Program-made: the position numbers and the translations under genes | Source: Thalassia testudinum | Taxonomy: Eukaryota; Streptophyta; Magnoliopsida; Alismatales; Hydrocharitaceae | Direction: 5' to 3' | Assembly (NCBI GenBank): GCA_037157565.1 | Contig: JAZHRO010000073.1 | Coordinates: 11,538,501 to 11,602,500, forward strand | Length of the DNA stretch: 64,000 bases | Part shown: positions 45,100 through 56,048 of the stretch, in pieces | Numbering within the stretch: the first letter of the stretch is position 1 | Layout of the letters: each line of letters begins with the position of its first letter | The notes under the pieces: model-generated | What the model was told of the DNA's origin: nothing | Seen by the model: only the letters and a program-made list of their open reading frames with translations | Database searches by the model: none

Positions 45100-46669
45100 T
45101 AATAGTTGGTCCCACTAATTCAAAGTTTTATGCAATTTATGATATGCTACTATGAATAATAATGCAAGAATATTAAGAGTAGATGCTGAAACTTTTTAAT
45201 TATAAGCAAGGTAAAGGAGCTACATCATAATTCTTGAAAGAAGTGCTACAATAGTAAAAATCAACTATCAGAGATATAAAGTACAACTCACCACAAGATA
45301 GAAATAGGGATATAAAGAACTATAGTCCCAATAAATATTATAGTGTAGAGAAAAGCGGGGGAAATCTAAAAGAAACTCATAAACCCTTGATATCTGATTG
45401 GAACTCAGCAACAACAATGAAGTTGTCTAGAGAAACTAGAGTGGTGTTGGTGCTTGGTCTGACAGTGGAGGAAAAGCAAATCATGTGTCCCAAAATGGGT
45501 GAAATCTGAATATCGATGGATATGCAGGACAGTGGGACTAACGGGCCGGTTTGCTGTTGTAGTCTGAGGAGGAGCTGTTGCTGCTGCTGGAGTTGCACGT
45601 CTGGATCTAGGGGGTCTCTAGCTTTTTACGGTAAGTTAGTGCATCACCTTTCCTACCTGATCCAAAAACTAAACTTATCTGCATAGTAGGTAGAAACCTG
45701 AGTACCATGCTCCATCATTACTTGGCTAGTCTCTCTCTAGTCATGCATCATCAGAGAGATACCACCTATGACATCCTATACTCCTGACAAGTCGTGTCTA
45801 GAGAACTGCATGTTAGGGTAATGCCACTCTGTGTTGAAGATGGAGGGAGTGGGTCTCACTAGAGGTGGGTAGTCAGCATCAAAATGCTAGTAGGAAAGAA
45901 AAAAATGACCACAGGCATACAGTGGGTGTAAGCATTTTGATGCTAGTAAGAATCAACATGCTATTATTCACAGGTATAAAGTATGTGTTTCAGAATTTAA
46001 AAAGAAAATAATCTTACCTTTCCAATTGATTTTTTCAATAACCGACGGTGTTAAAAGCTAATTTTTTCTAACAAAGGTGTTTGTTTAGCATCCGTTATTA
46101 CAGAAAGCAACGGGAATTTTTTTTTTCGTTAGTTTTTAAAATAGCAGATGAAAAAAAATGGTATGTTTTTTGTAGCAAATGAAAGGTTTTTGCCATCGCT
46201 TATTTGAAAAAGCGATGGCAAAAATGTTTTTTCCATCGCTTGTATACGCGACGATGTTTTATTTTAAACAATGATAAAACTCAAAAAATAGCGCATTAAC
46301 ACAGGAAAAAGTATCGAAAAATGCTGTCGCTTTTTTAATATGTGACAGAAAATCCCAGCTAAATTGGGAACCTTCTTCATATTTTGCCTTTCATGGTGCC
46401 AGAGTTTGTGGGTTCTAACTTTCTGTTAGTCCCTGAAAGTCAAATAAATATGTCAAAACTAACAAAACAATGCAGTGCATGCCTATCCTAAGAAAATTCC
46501 TAAATGCAACCCAAAAACCAGATTGCTTAGTTGAAATCCTAAGAGCTAGGAGTGTTTTAGAGCATTAGAATGATGATAAACTGGTGCTTATCTTGAATGA
46601 TTAAGATTTTTCTCCCCCTCTGTTATTAACAAAAAGTTTCAAGCATTCAACTCGAATAGAAGTAGACAA
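45100..46669. repeat. Array copy 7
   Basis: A complete unit of about 1.57 kb. The inverted-word cluster is slightly shorter than in copy 6. The minus-strand open part is preserved as a 73-codon frame (45377-45598). Confidence 0.85.
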
Positions 46670-48489
46670 CTAATAGTTGGTCCCCCTAATTCAAGGTTTT
46701 ATGCAATTCATGATATCTTGCTATGAATAATAATGGAAGAATATTAAGAGCATAAACTGAAACTTCTAAATTATAAGCAAGGTAAATGAGCTATATCAAG
46801 GCTCTAGAATGAAGTGCTACAATAGTAGAAATCAACTATCAATGATATAAAGTGCAACTCGCCAGAAGATCAAAATAGAGATATAAAGTACTGTAGTCCA
46901 AATAAATACTACAGTCAAGAAAAAAGTAGTAGAAATCTAAAAGAAACTCAGAAACACCTTAATATCTGATTGGAATTCAGCATCAATATCGACATTGTTT
47001 AGAGAAAACAGAGGGGTACCGGCATTGGGTCTGGCAATGGAGGAATTGCGAAAGCTTGTGTCCCAAAATGATTGAAACCTAAATATCAGAGGATCTACGG
47101 GACAGTGGGACTAACGGGCCCATCTACTACTGTAGTCTGAGGAGCTGTTGCTACTACTGGGGGTGCATGTCTGGATCTGGGGGGTCTCTGGTTTCTGATG
47201 GTGAGTGAGTGAATCTCCTTTCCTACCTAATCCAAAAACTAACCTTGTTTTCTTAGGTAAGCAGAAACCTGAGTACCATGCTCCATCATTACTTAGTAGG
47301 TCTCTCTCTGGGGGTGCATCATCAGAGAGATACAACTTGTGACATCCAATACTCTTAGTAAGTCCTGCTTGGAGAACTACTTGTCAAGGTCAGGCCACTT
47401 TGTGCTGAAGGAGGGAGTGGGTCTCACTCGAGGCAGGTAGTAAGCATCAAAAAGCAAGTAGGAAAGAATAAAATAACCACAGGTATGCAGTGGGTGTAAG
47501 CATTTTGATGGTAGTTAGCATCAAAAATCTAGTGCCCACAGGTATATAGTGGGTGTTTCAGAATTTAAAAGAAATAATAATCCTATCTTTCCCGTAGATT
47601 TTTATAGTAATCAACAATGTTAAAAGGTAATTTTTTTAACAAAGGTCACTATTTCCCATCGCTTATTACATAAAGCGATGTGAAAATTATTTTTTGCCGT
47701 TGGTTTTCAAAATAACGGACTACAAAAAGAAGGTAAGTTTTTGCAGCAAATGAAAGGTTTTTGCTGTAGCTTATTTAAGAAAGCATAGGAAAACTATTTT
47801 GCTATCGCTTACTTGATAAAGCAAGGGAGAACAAATTTTACCATCGCTTGCAAAAGCGATGGCGTTCTATTTTAAATGATGGTAAAACTCAAAAAATGGC
47901 ACCTTAACATGAGAAAAATGATTGTAAAAACACCGTCGCTTTTTTAATATGCGATAGGAAATCCTAGCTAAATTGGGCTTCTTCATCTTTTGCCTTTCAT
48001 GGTGCCAGGGGTTGTGGGTTCTGACTTTTTGTTAGTCCTTGAAACTCAAATAAAGATGTCAAAACTTACAAAACAATGTAGTTTTATTTTAAACAACGGA
48101 AAAACTAAAAAAATATGCCTTAACACGGGAAAAAGTATTGTAAAAGAGCCATCGCTTTTTTAAGATGCGATAGCAAATCCTACCTAAATTGGACTTCTTC
48201 ATCTTTTGCCTTTCATGGTGATAGGGGTTGTGGGTTCTAACTTTCTATTAGTCCCTGAAACTCAAATAAAGATGTAAAAACTAATAAAGCAATGCAATGC
48301 ATGCCTATCCTAAGAAAATTCATAAATGCAACCCAAAAACCCGATTGCGGAGTTGAAATTCAAAGACCTAGGTGTGTTTTAGGGCATAAGAATGATGATA
48401 AACTGGCATTTATGATGCATGATTAAGTTTTTATCCCCCTTTGTTATTAACAAAAAGATTCAAGCATTCATCTCATATAGAAATAGACA
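46670..48489. repeat. Array copy 8, with an internal ~215-base duplication
   Basis: A complete unit of about 1.82 kb. The segment 47868-48082 (ttttaaatgatgg ... aaaacaatgtag) is followed at once by a diverged second version (48083-48300), which explains its extra length. Confidence 0.8.
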
Positions 48490-49813
48490 GTTAATAGTTC
48501 GTCCCTCTAATTCAAAGTTTTATGAAATTCATGATATGCTGCTATGAATAATAATGAAAGAATATTAAGAGCATAAACAGAAACTTCTGAATTATAAGCA
48601 AGGTAAAGGAGCTATATCAGGGTTCTAGAAAGAAGTGCTACAATAGCAGAAATCAACTATTGCTATAATAGCAAAAATCAACTATCAGAGATATAAAGTA
48701 CAACTCTCTAGAACATAGAAATAGAGATATAAAGTACTATAGTCCAAATAAATACTACAGTCTAGAATAAAGTAGGAGAAATCTAAAAGAAACTTAAAAA
48801 TGTCTTGATATCTGATTGGAACTTAGCATTAAAATCGCAGTTGCATAGAAAAAATAGAGGGATGCTGGTGCTGGGTCCAGTAGAGGAGGAAAAGTGAAGC
48901 ATGTGTCCTAAAACATGTGAAATCTGATTATCAGTGGATCTGCGAGATAGTGGGACAAATGGTCCCATTTGCTATTGTAGTCTGAAGAGGAGCTGTTGCT
49001 GCTACTAGAGGTGCACGTCTAGATCTGGGGGGTCTCTGGTTTCTGACGGTGAGTGGATCTCCTTTGCTACCTGATCCAAAAACTAACCTTGTGTGCTCAG
49101 GTAGGTAAAAACCTGAGTGCCATGCTCCATCATTACCTAGCTAGTCTCTCTCTGGCAGTGCATCATCAAAGAGATGCCACCTATGACATCCTATACTCCC
49201 CGCAAGTCATGTCTGGAGAATTGCTTTCCAAGGTAAGGCTACTCTGTGTTGAAGAATTCAGTGGGTCCCACTAGAGGCAGGTAGTAAGCATCAAAATGCT
49301 CGTAGGAAGGAAAAAAATAACCACAGGTATGTAGTGGCTATAAGCATTTTAATGGTAGTAAGCAGCAAAATGCTAGTGGCCAAAGGTATATAGTGGGTGT
49401 TTTAAACCTTAAAAAAATAGTAATCCTACCTTTCCCGTCGGTTCTTACCATAACTGACAGTGTTAAAAGGTAATTATTTTTAACAAAAGTGACTATTTCC
49501 CATCGCTTATTATAGAAAGTGAGGGAAAAATATTTTTGTCGCCAATTTTTAAAATAACTAATCTCATAGAAAGGTAAGTTTTTGCAATAAATGAAAGGTT
49601 TTTGCCATCCCCAATTTGAGAAAGTGACGGGAAAAATATATCTGCTGTCGATTTTTAAAATAACCGACGACAGAAAAAGGTTAGTTTTGTAGCAAATGAA
49701 AGATTTTTGCCATCGCTTATATGAGAAATTGACAAAACTAATTTTATCATCACTTGTATAAGTGACGGCATTTTATTTTAAATGATGGCAAAGCTCAAAA
49801 AATGATGCATTAA
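48490..49813. repeat. Array copy 9, left part (continues at 53644-54014)
   Basis: The unit runs to gatgcattaa and is cut there by the gypsy solo LTR. It resumes at attaatgcggg. A short duplicated stretch (caactattgctataatagc, near 48655) is present. Confidence 0.85.
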
Positions 49814-51965
49814 TGATAACATTTTTGCGCGATTTGTTAATTTAGGGTTTTAAGTCGTTGCAACGCACAAAAACAGATTCTCTTTTAGATTTATATTCCT
49901 AGATAGTGGGTTATCTAGGGTCGTCCAAGGAGGCAAGTTTGCAAAAATTAAATCTATTGCTTGGAAAATAAATCTCAACTTTCTTTTTGGTACTTTTGAA
50001 TATATAGTTTTTATGATTTTTGAAATAAAGGCAACATGCAAGCTTTTGTTGAAAGCTAGAAAACAACTAATACCTAATTCAAGAAACCTACCCTAAGGTG
50101 ACAGGTAGAGCCTCTCCCTAATCTCACCCTAGGCACGTGGAGGCCTAGAATAATTAGGGAGAGGGAGTGCAACAATTGCTAGGCAAAATTTGTAACAAGC
50201 TATGCAACAGAAATTGAAAGAAGGCAATTTGAATTAAATCAAAATTGTGCACACAAAACCTATAGAGGAATGCTTCTACTCTACTTGAAAATACAAGAAA
50301 AATAAAACACAAATCCTTTAGATTGATGGTGAAGAAGAGGGCTTCTTGCTCCAAGCCAAGTAGCTCCTTGACTTGAAAAGACAACTCCTGCTTGGCGTGA
50401 GATGCTCCTCCAATTGATGTCCTCCAAGGTGGTAGCTACCACCTTTAATTCTCCTCCTCCAAGGGTGGACGTCCATCTTAGATTCTTCTCCTTTGCCTGG
50501 CCGTCCTCCTTGAAATGGGAAGGTCCTCCTCCTTGGCATGGCCCAAGTTGAAGAGAGTCGGGAGAAGAAGGCACCAAAGGGGCTGGTGATGTGCCCCCTT
50601 AATCTTCTCTACTCCTTCTTCTTGGTTGTAGGTATAGGTGGATGTAGGTGGAAGTAAACACTAATGGAGGATGCTCTAAAATGGTCGTAGGTGGTGGGTT
50701 TATATAGAGTAGGAAGGGGGCTAAGGTGACTCTTGAAATGGAGGGCTAAGATGGGAAGATGGAGGTGGTTGGGGATCCTATCGGTAAGGGTAATTGGCGC
50801 CAACCCAAGGGCCACCTAGGAGGTGGTTATGGGTGGTGGCACCCCTTGAAGTTGGTGCCAAAATGGCTTCTAGAAGAGGGGCTTAGGTGGCGCCAAGTAG
50901 GGTTCTAGAAGGAGGGGTAGGTGGATGGCTAGGATGGGTTGTAGGGTTATGTGTAGGGCCATGATGTGGGGGTGTTTTGGAGGGAAAAAGTGGCACCAAT
51001 AAGGAGGTAGTTAGGAGGTTTTGGCACCACTTTATGGTGTCTTGTGGAGGTAGTGGGTAGGCTAGGTTGGCACCAAGGTGAGGTGGAAGTAGGGGTAGCT
51101 TATGTGGAGCTTAGGTGGAGCTAGTTTGGAAGGGTTTTTAGGTGGTAAAAGGCAAGGGAGTTGGAGCATAGCTAAGCTAAGCTAGCTTAGCTAATAGTGG
51201 AGTATAGGAGGAGGTGTTGGAGCTGAGGGGGAGATGCCTGGAGCTAAATTGGAGCTGGCAACTGCTGAAGACAGTGGCATGGAGCTACTCTAGCTGGCTT
51301 AGCTTGCTAGTTCTTTGCTAGCTGCTAAGCCAAGATAAAGTAAGCTGGCTTCTACCAAAATGAGTTGAGGTGAGCTGGGTCTGGTGCTCCCGGGGTGGAT
51401 CAAGCTAGTTGAAGCAGCTAAGGTAGCTTAGATCAACTAAGTTGAGCTAAGCTAAGTCCCCTGGAGCTGGACTTGAGCTTCCTGAGCTGGGATGAATTCA
51501 TCTTCAGCTGGCTAGAGTTGAGTGGAGCTGGATGTAGCAGGATCTGAGCTGGGGTGAACTCCAGTCAACTAAGCTGAGCTAACTAGAGCTCCTTGTGGAC
51601 TAATGGGAGCTGAGATGAACTAGACTCTGTTAGTTCAACCACTCGTATACAATATTTTGATGATTTTACAAAATGAAGAAAATGAAGTAAAAAAATAAAG
51701 CGTAGCATATTATTTTCTCTCTGTAATAACATATTTGCAGGATTTCAAAAAGCTTTCCAAGATGGGAGATTAAAAGCGTAAAGATGAGTAGCATAAGTAT
51801 TAGGTCTTAGGCTTTTTCATGTAAACTTTCAAAGGTTGTAATTTTCATTTTATTTGAGTGTAGAAATATTGTAAAGAGCCCCCGAACAAAACCTATAAAT
51901 AGCTAACTTAGGCTCTCTACACTTAGGATAAATTAGAAACAAAAACCCAACACTTATACTTTTAT

Positions 51966-52565
51966 CAGACGTCCATGACAAATTCCAGACGTCTGATTTT
52001 CCACTTTAAGACGTCTGACATGTGTATCAGACGTCTAATTTCAAAGATTTCTGCCTTTGTTATCTCCTCATAAACATCAGTCGAAGGATTTCACTTTCAG
52101 ACGACGATAACCTTTCACAGACGTCTGATTCTTTACCCAGACTTCCTCATACTAACCGTTAGACCTTGGTAGGAAAAAGAATTTCCAGACGTCTGGACAC
52201 ATTTACAGGCGTCTGCCTTTGAATCGTTGGCCATGATTTTCTGTGCGTATCTCTCTACGGCCACATAATCTTTTGGCAAAAGGAGGAAGGAAGAGTATTT
52301 AGGTTTCCAGACGTCTGGTAATGTTATCAGACGTCCATAACGACGTCCGATCCTCTAAACCTAGAACCCTGTTTGGATCTGATGATAACAGGAACGAATG
52401 CACCATTCATTAGACGTCCAATGAAATAATTAGACGTCTTAGGAGATAATATCAGACGTCCTTCTTTTGATCCAAAAGAGTCAGTTAAGGATGACCTGCA
52501 ATATTAGACGACCATAGGAAAAATCAGACGTCCTGTAAGACGTCTGATACTATAATTAGACGTCT
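51966..52565. repeat. Array of about fifteen GACGTC palindromes in the copia LTR
   Basis: Exact gacgtc occurs near 51968, 51988, 52009, 52029, 52119, 52187, 52309, 52329, 52342, 52413, 52433, 52455, 52527, 52539 and 52559, mostly in the wider word cagacgtctg or cagacgtcc, with further near-matches (ggcgtc, gacgac). All lie upstream of the TATA box at 52687. ACGT-core palindromes are the recognition type of plant bZIP factors, so this may be an LTR enhancer; that is inference. Confidence 0.85.
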
Positions 52566-52686
52566 GATGTTGCTGTCAGACTCATCATTGCCCTGATTTT
52601 GTGTGGATTTCATCCTAAACTCTTGGGATTTGTTTCCAACGGCTAGAAGAGCTCTCCCAAGTGTTCTTGAAGGTTCCAAACTTGCC

Positions 52687-52694
52687 TATAAATA
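52687..52694 (+). promoter_or_regulatory. Putative TATA box of the copia LTR
   Basis: tataaata within tgcctataaatagactac, about 120 bases after the last GACGTC palindrome and about 540 bases before the LTR end. The spacing fits a U3/R boundary. Confidence 0.6.
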
Positions 52695-53643
52695 GACTAC
52701 AACTCCTCTTAGGCAAGACACACGTCTTGAGATAAAATTCCATTAGAAAAATCTCTTGCTCACTACTCTAAAGCTCCATCTTGCCCTTGTGCTGTGCTAA
52801 TACTCTGATCAAAGGGCAAATCCATACTCCTGGCTCGCTCCGTTCTGCAAATCATCAGGGAGTTCCTTTCATGCTTAGTAGATAAGAAAGCAACTAAATT
52901 ATTGGGGTGCTCTATAGGTGTTATTTTTACTTCTTAATTTCTGTACTTTGGGTATCCGGCCAGTCGGGTCTCCGTCTCTTCATTTTGAAGAGAGAAACCT
53001 CCGTTTAGGGATCGGAGGTGGGAATTGTAATTGAGGTACACTACCCTCGTTTAAGTAGTGTGGTTAGTGGATTGATCACCTTGTGATCGAAAATCCTAAG
53101 TCAAGAGATTGGCTTAGGTGGTGGTTTTCACCCATCTTGGGTTTCCACCTAAAAATAATTGAGTATATTGTGTGATTGAATTTTTTGTATTACAATACTC
53201 TATAATTTCACTATTCACCCCCCTCTAGTGCAATTTCAGACTCAACTAAGTTGAGCTGGATCTGAGCTGACCTGAGCTAGAGTGAGCTAAGATGAGCTCT
53301 CTTGAGCTGCCATTCATCTGAGATTAGCTAAATGGAGTTGTGATGAGCTAACCCTAGTCCAAGTGAGCTAGGTTCCAACTGTGGTGAGCTGGATCAAGCT
53401 GAGTTTCAGCTAGTCTGAGCTCCGCTTTCACCATTTGCCTTCTTGAGTGCTAGGGTTTTAGGGATCTGTATATCTGTTCATCCCTAATACTCACAAAAAC
53501 ACATCAAAAAGACAATAAAAAATGAATGCATGCCTAACCTAATTAATGCCTAAATGCAGCCCAAAAAACCTGTTTGCGGAGTAAAATCCTAAGAGCTAGG
53601 TTTGTTTTAATGCATAAGAATGATGATAAACTGGAGTTTATCA

Positions 53644-54014
53644 ATTAATGCGGGAAAATGTATTGTAAAACACCGTCACTTTTTTAATAAGCAATGGGAA
53701 ATCCCAACTAAATTGGGCTTTTTCATCTTTTACCTTTCATGGTGTCGAGGTTTATGGGTTCTGACTTTTTGTTAGTCCCTGAAACTCAAATAAAGATGTC
53801 AAAACTATCAAAACAATGCAATGCATGCCTATCCTAAGAAAATTCCTAAATGCAACCCAAAAACCTAGTTGCAGATATGAAATCCTAAGAGCTCGGTATG
53901 TTTTAGGGCATAAGAATGATGATGAAATAGTGTTTATCTTGCATGATTAAATTTTTCTCCCCTTTTGTTGTTAACAAAATCGTTCAGGCATTCAACTCAT
54001 ATAGAAGTAGACAA
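53644..54014. repeat. Array copy 9, right part
   Basis: It resumes at attaatgcgggaaaatg and carries the end of the unit up to the next ttggtccc marker. Confidence 0.85.
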
Positions 54015-55564
54015 TTAATAGTTGGTCCCACTAATTCAAATTTTATGCAATTCATGACATGCTGCTATGAATAATAATGCAAGAATATTAAGAGCAGAAG
54101 CTGAAACTTTTGAGTTATAAGCAATGTAAAGGAGCTACATCATTGTTCTGGAAAGAAGTGCTACAACAATAGAAATCAACTATCAGAGATATAAAGTACA
54201 ACTTGCCACAAGATAGAAATAGGGATATAAAGAACTATAGTCCAAATAAATACTATAGTGTAGGAAAAAGCAGGAGAAATCTAGAAGATACTCAGAAACC
54301 CTTGATATTTGATTGGAACTCAACAATAGTAATGATGTTGTCTAGATAAAATAGAGGGGTCTTGGTTCTGGGTCCGGCAGTGGAGGAAAAGAGAATCTTT
54401 CATCCCAAAATGGGTGAAATCTAAATATCAGTGGATCTGCGGGACTATGGGACTAACGAGTCGGTCTACTATTATAGTCTGAGGAGGAGCTGTTGCTACT
54501 ACTAGAGGTGCTCGTCTGGATCTGGGGGGTCTATGATTTCTGATGGTAAGTGGATCTCCTTTCCAACCTAATCTAAAAGCTATCCTCGCCTACTAAAGTA
54601 GGCAGGAAGCTGAGTACCATGCTCCATCATTTCCTCGCTAGTCTCTATTTGGCGGTGCATCATCAAAGAGATGCCACCTATAACACCCTATACTCCCAGC
54701 AAGTCGTGTCTGGAGAACAGCTTGTCAAGGTAAGGGCACTTTGTGTTGGAGGGAGTGGGTCTCACTGGAGGTGGGTAGTAAGCATCAAAATGCTAGTGGG
54801 AAAAAAAAACCGTAGGAATACAATGGGTGTAAGCATTTTGATGGTAGTAAGCATCAAAAAGCAAGTGGCCACAGGTATATAGTGGGTGTTTCAAAATTTA
54901 AATAAAAAATAATCCTACCTTTACCGTCGATGTTTACAAAAATCGACAGTGTCAAAAGGTAATTTTTTTAAAAAAAGGTGACTGTTCCCTATCGCTTATT
55001 ATAGAAAGCAATAGGAAAATATTTTTGCTGTCGATTTTAAAATAGCCAATGGCAAGGAAAGGTAAGTTTTTATGGCAAATGAAAGGTTTTTGTCATTGCT
55101 TATTTGAGAAGGTGACAGTAAAACTATTTTTACCGTCACTTGTGTAAGCGAAAATGTTTTATTTTAAACGACGGGGAAACACAAAAAATGGCACAAAAAT
55201 GCAGAAAAATGTATTGTAAAAATGCCATTGCTTTTTCAATAAGTAACAAGAAATCCTAGCTAAATTAGGCTTCTTCTTCATCTTTTGCCTTTAATGGTGC
55301 CTGGGTTTATGGGTTCTGACTTTCTGTTTGTCCCTAAAACTCAAATAAAGATGTCAAAATTAACAAAACAATGTGTGCATGACTATCCTAAGAAAACTCC
55401 TAAATGCAACCCAAAAACCCGATTGCAAAGTCGAAATCCTAAGTGTTAGGAGTGTTTTAGGCCATAAGAATGATGATAAACTGGTGTTTATCATGCATGA
55501 TTAAATTTTTCTCCGCCTTTATTATTAACAAGACTCAGGCATTTAACTCCTATAGAAATTGACA
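54015..55564. repeat. Array copy 10
   Basis: A complete unit of about 1.55 kb, with a shorter inverted-word cluster (54910-55160). Confidence 0.85.
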
Positions 55565-56048
55565 ATTAATAGTAGGTCCCCATTATTGAAAGTTTTATGC
55601 AATTCATGATATGCTGCTATGACTAATAATTTAGGAATATTAAGAGCATAAACTGAAATTTCTAAATTATAGGCAAGGTAAAGGAGCTATATAAGGGTTC
55701 TAGAAAGAAATGCTACAATAGCAGAAGTCAATTATCTGAGATATAAAGTACAACTCACCGAAAGATAGAAATAGAGATATAAAGTACTATAGTCCAAATA
55801 AATACTACAATCTAGAAAAATGTAGGGGAAATCTAAAAGAAACTCAACAATGGCACGAAATTTGTTTGGAACTCGGTATCAATATCAAAGTTGTCTAGAA
55901 AAACATAGGAGTGCTGGTGCTAGTCTGGCAGTGTAGGAAACCCGAAGCGTATGACCAAAAATGGGTGAAATCTAAATTCCAGTGGGAGTAACCGACAGGT
56001 CTGTTATTGTAGTCTAAGGAGGAGCTATTCCTTCTACTGGAGGAGTAT
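55565..56048. repeat. Array copy 11, cut by the 3' LTR of element 3
   Basis: The unit runs through the minus-strand open part to tactggaggagtat and stops where the LTR begins. Whether the array continues beyond element 3 cannot be seen. Confidence 0.8.

Larger units (their letters stand above)
51628..53238 (+). mobile_element. Ty1/copia-type solo LTR nested in the gypsy solo LTR
   Basis: 1611 bases starting tgttagttcaaccactc and ending ctctagtgcaatttca, flanked by the 5-bp duplication gactc (51623-51627 and 53239-53243). The end block ttcacccccctctagtgc is characteristic of SIRE/Maximus-like copia LTRs in plants. The matching gypsy LTRs (32310 and 40510 regions) have uninterrupted sequence here. 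A TATA box (tataaata, 52687-52694) and an earlier tataaat (51894-51900) are present. No internal copia region remains. Confidence 0.88.
49814..53643 (-). mobile_element. Gypsy solo LTR in array copy 9, itself carrying a copia solo LTR
   Basis: It begins tgataacatttttgcgcg and ends ggagtttatca, the same edges as the LTRs of elements 2 and 3, and contains the same ggtcgtccaaggaggca block and AGCT-rich part. Removing the copia insertion and one TSD copy leaves 2214 bases, the length of the element 2 LTRs (2215 and 2223). There is no internal region, so recombination between LTRs presumably removed it. Confidence 0.92.
49809..53648. repeat. 5-bp target-site duplication (attaa) around the gypsy solo LTR
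   Basis: attaa at 49809-49813 and again at 53644-53648. The uninterrupted unit has a single cattaa(t/c)gcggg word at this place. Confidence 0.9.
24043..56048. repeat. Tandem array of a ~1.55-1.8-kb unit, about 11 copies, broken by later insertions
   Basis: A long unit recurs head to tail. A fixed marker (ttggtccccctaattcaaag) occurs near 24048, 27140, 29698, 41705, 43425, 45100, 46670, 48490, 54015 and 55565. After subtracting inserted elements the spacing is about 1.55-1.8 kb. Each unit has, in order, an AT-rich part, a part open on the minus strand (about 100-130 codons in the best copy), a short hairpin block (gcattttgatg ... catcaaaatgc), and a cluster of inverted words such as ccatcgctt/aagcgatgg and gccgtcggtt/aaccgacggc. 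Such clusters look like the subterminal repeats of CACTA-type DNA transposons, but no CACTA terminus was found. Copies differ by many substitutions, so this is an old array. Confidence 0.85.

Noticed and set aside
24043..56048. CRISPR-like or satellite array with short spacers
   Set aside because: The unit is about 1.6 kb and the DNA is plant nuclear; the short inverted words are within units and irregularly spaced.
24043..56048. Firm assignment of the array unit to a CACTA element
   Set aside because: The inverted words are suggestive, but I found no CACTA terminus, no 3-bp TSD and no transposase.
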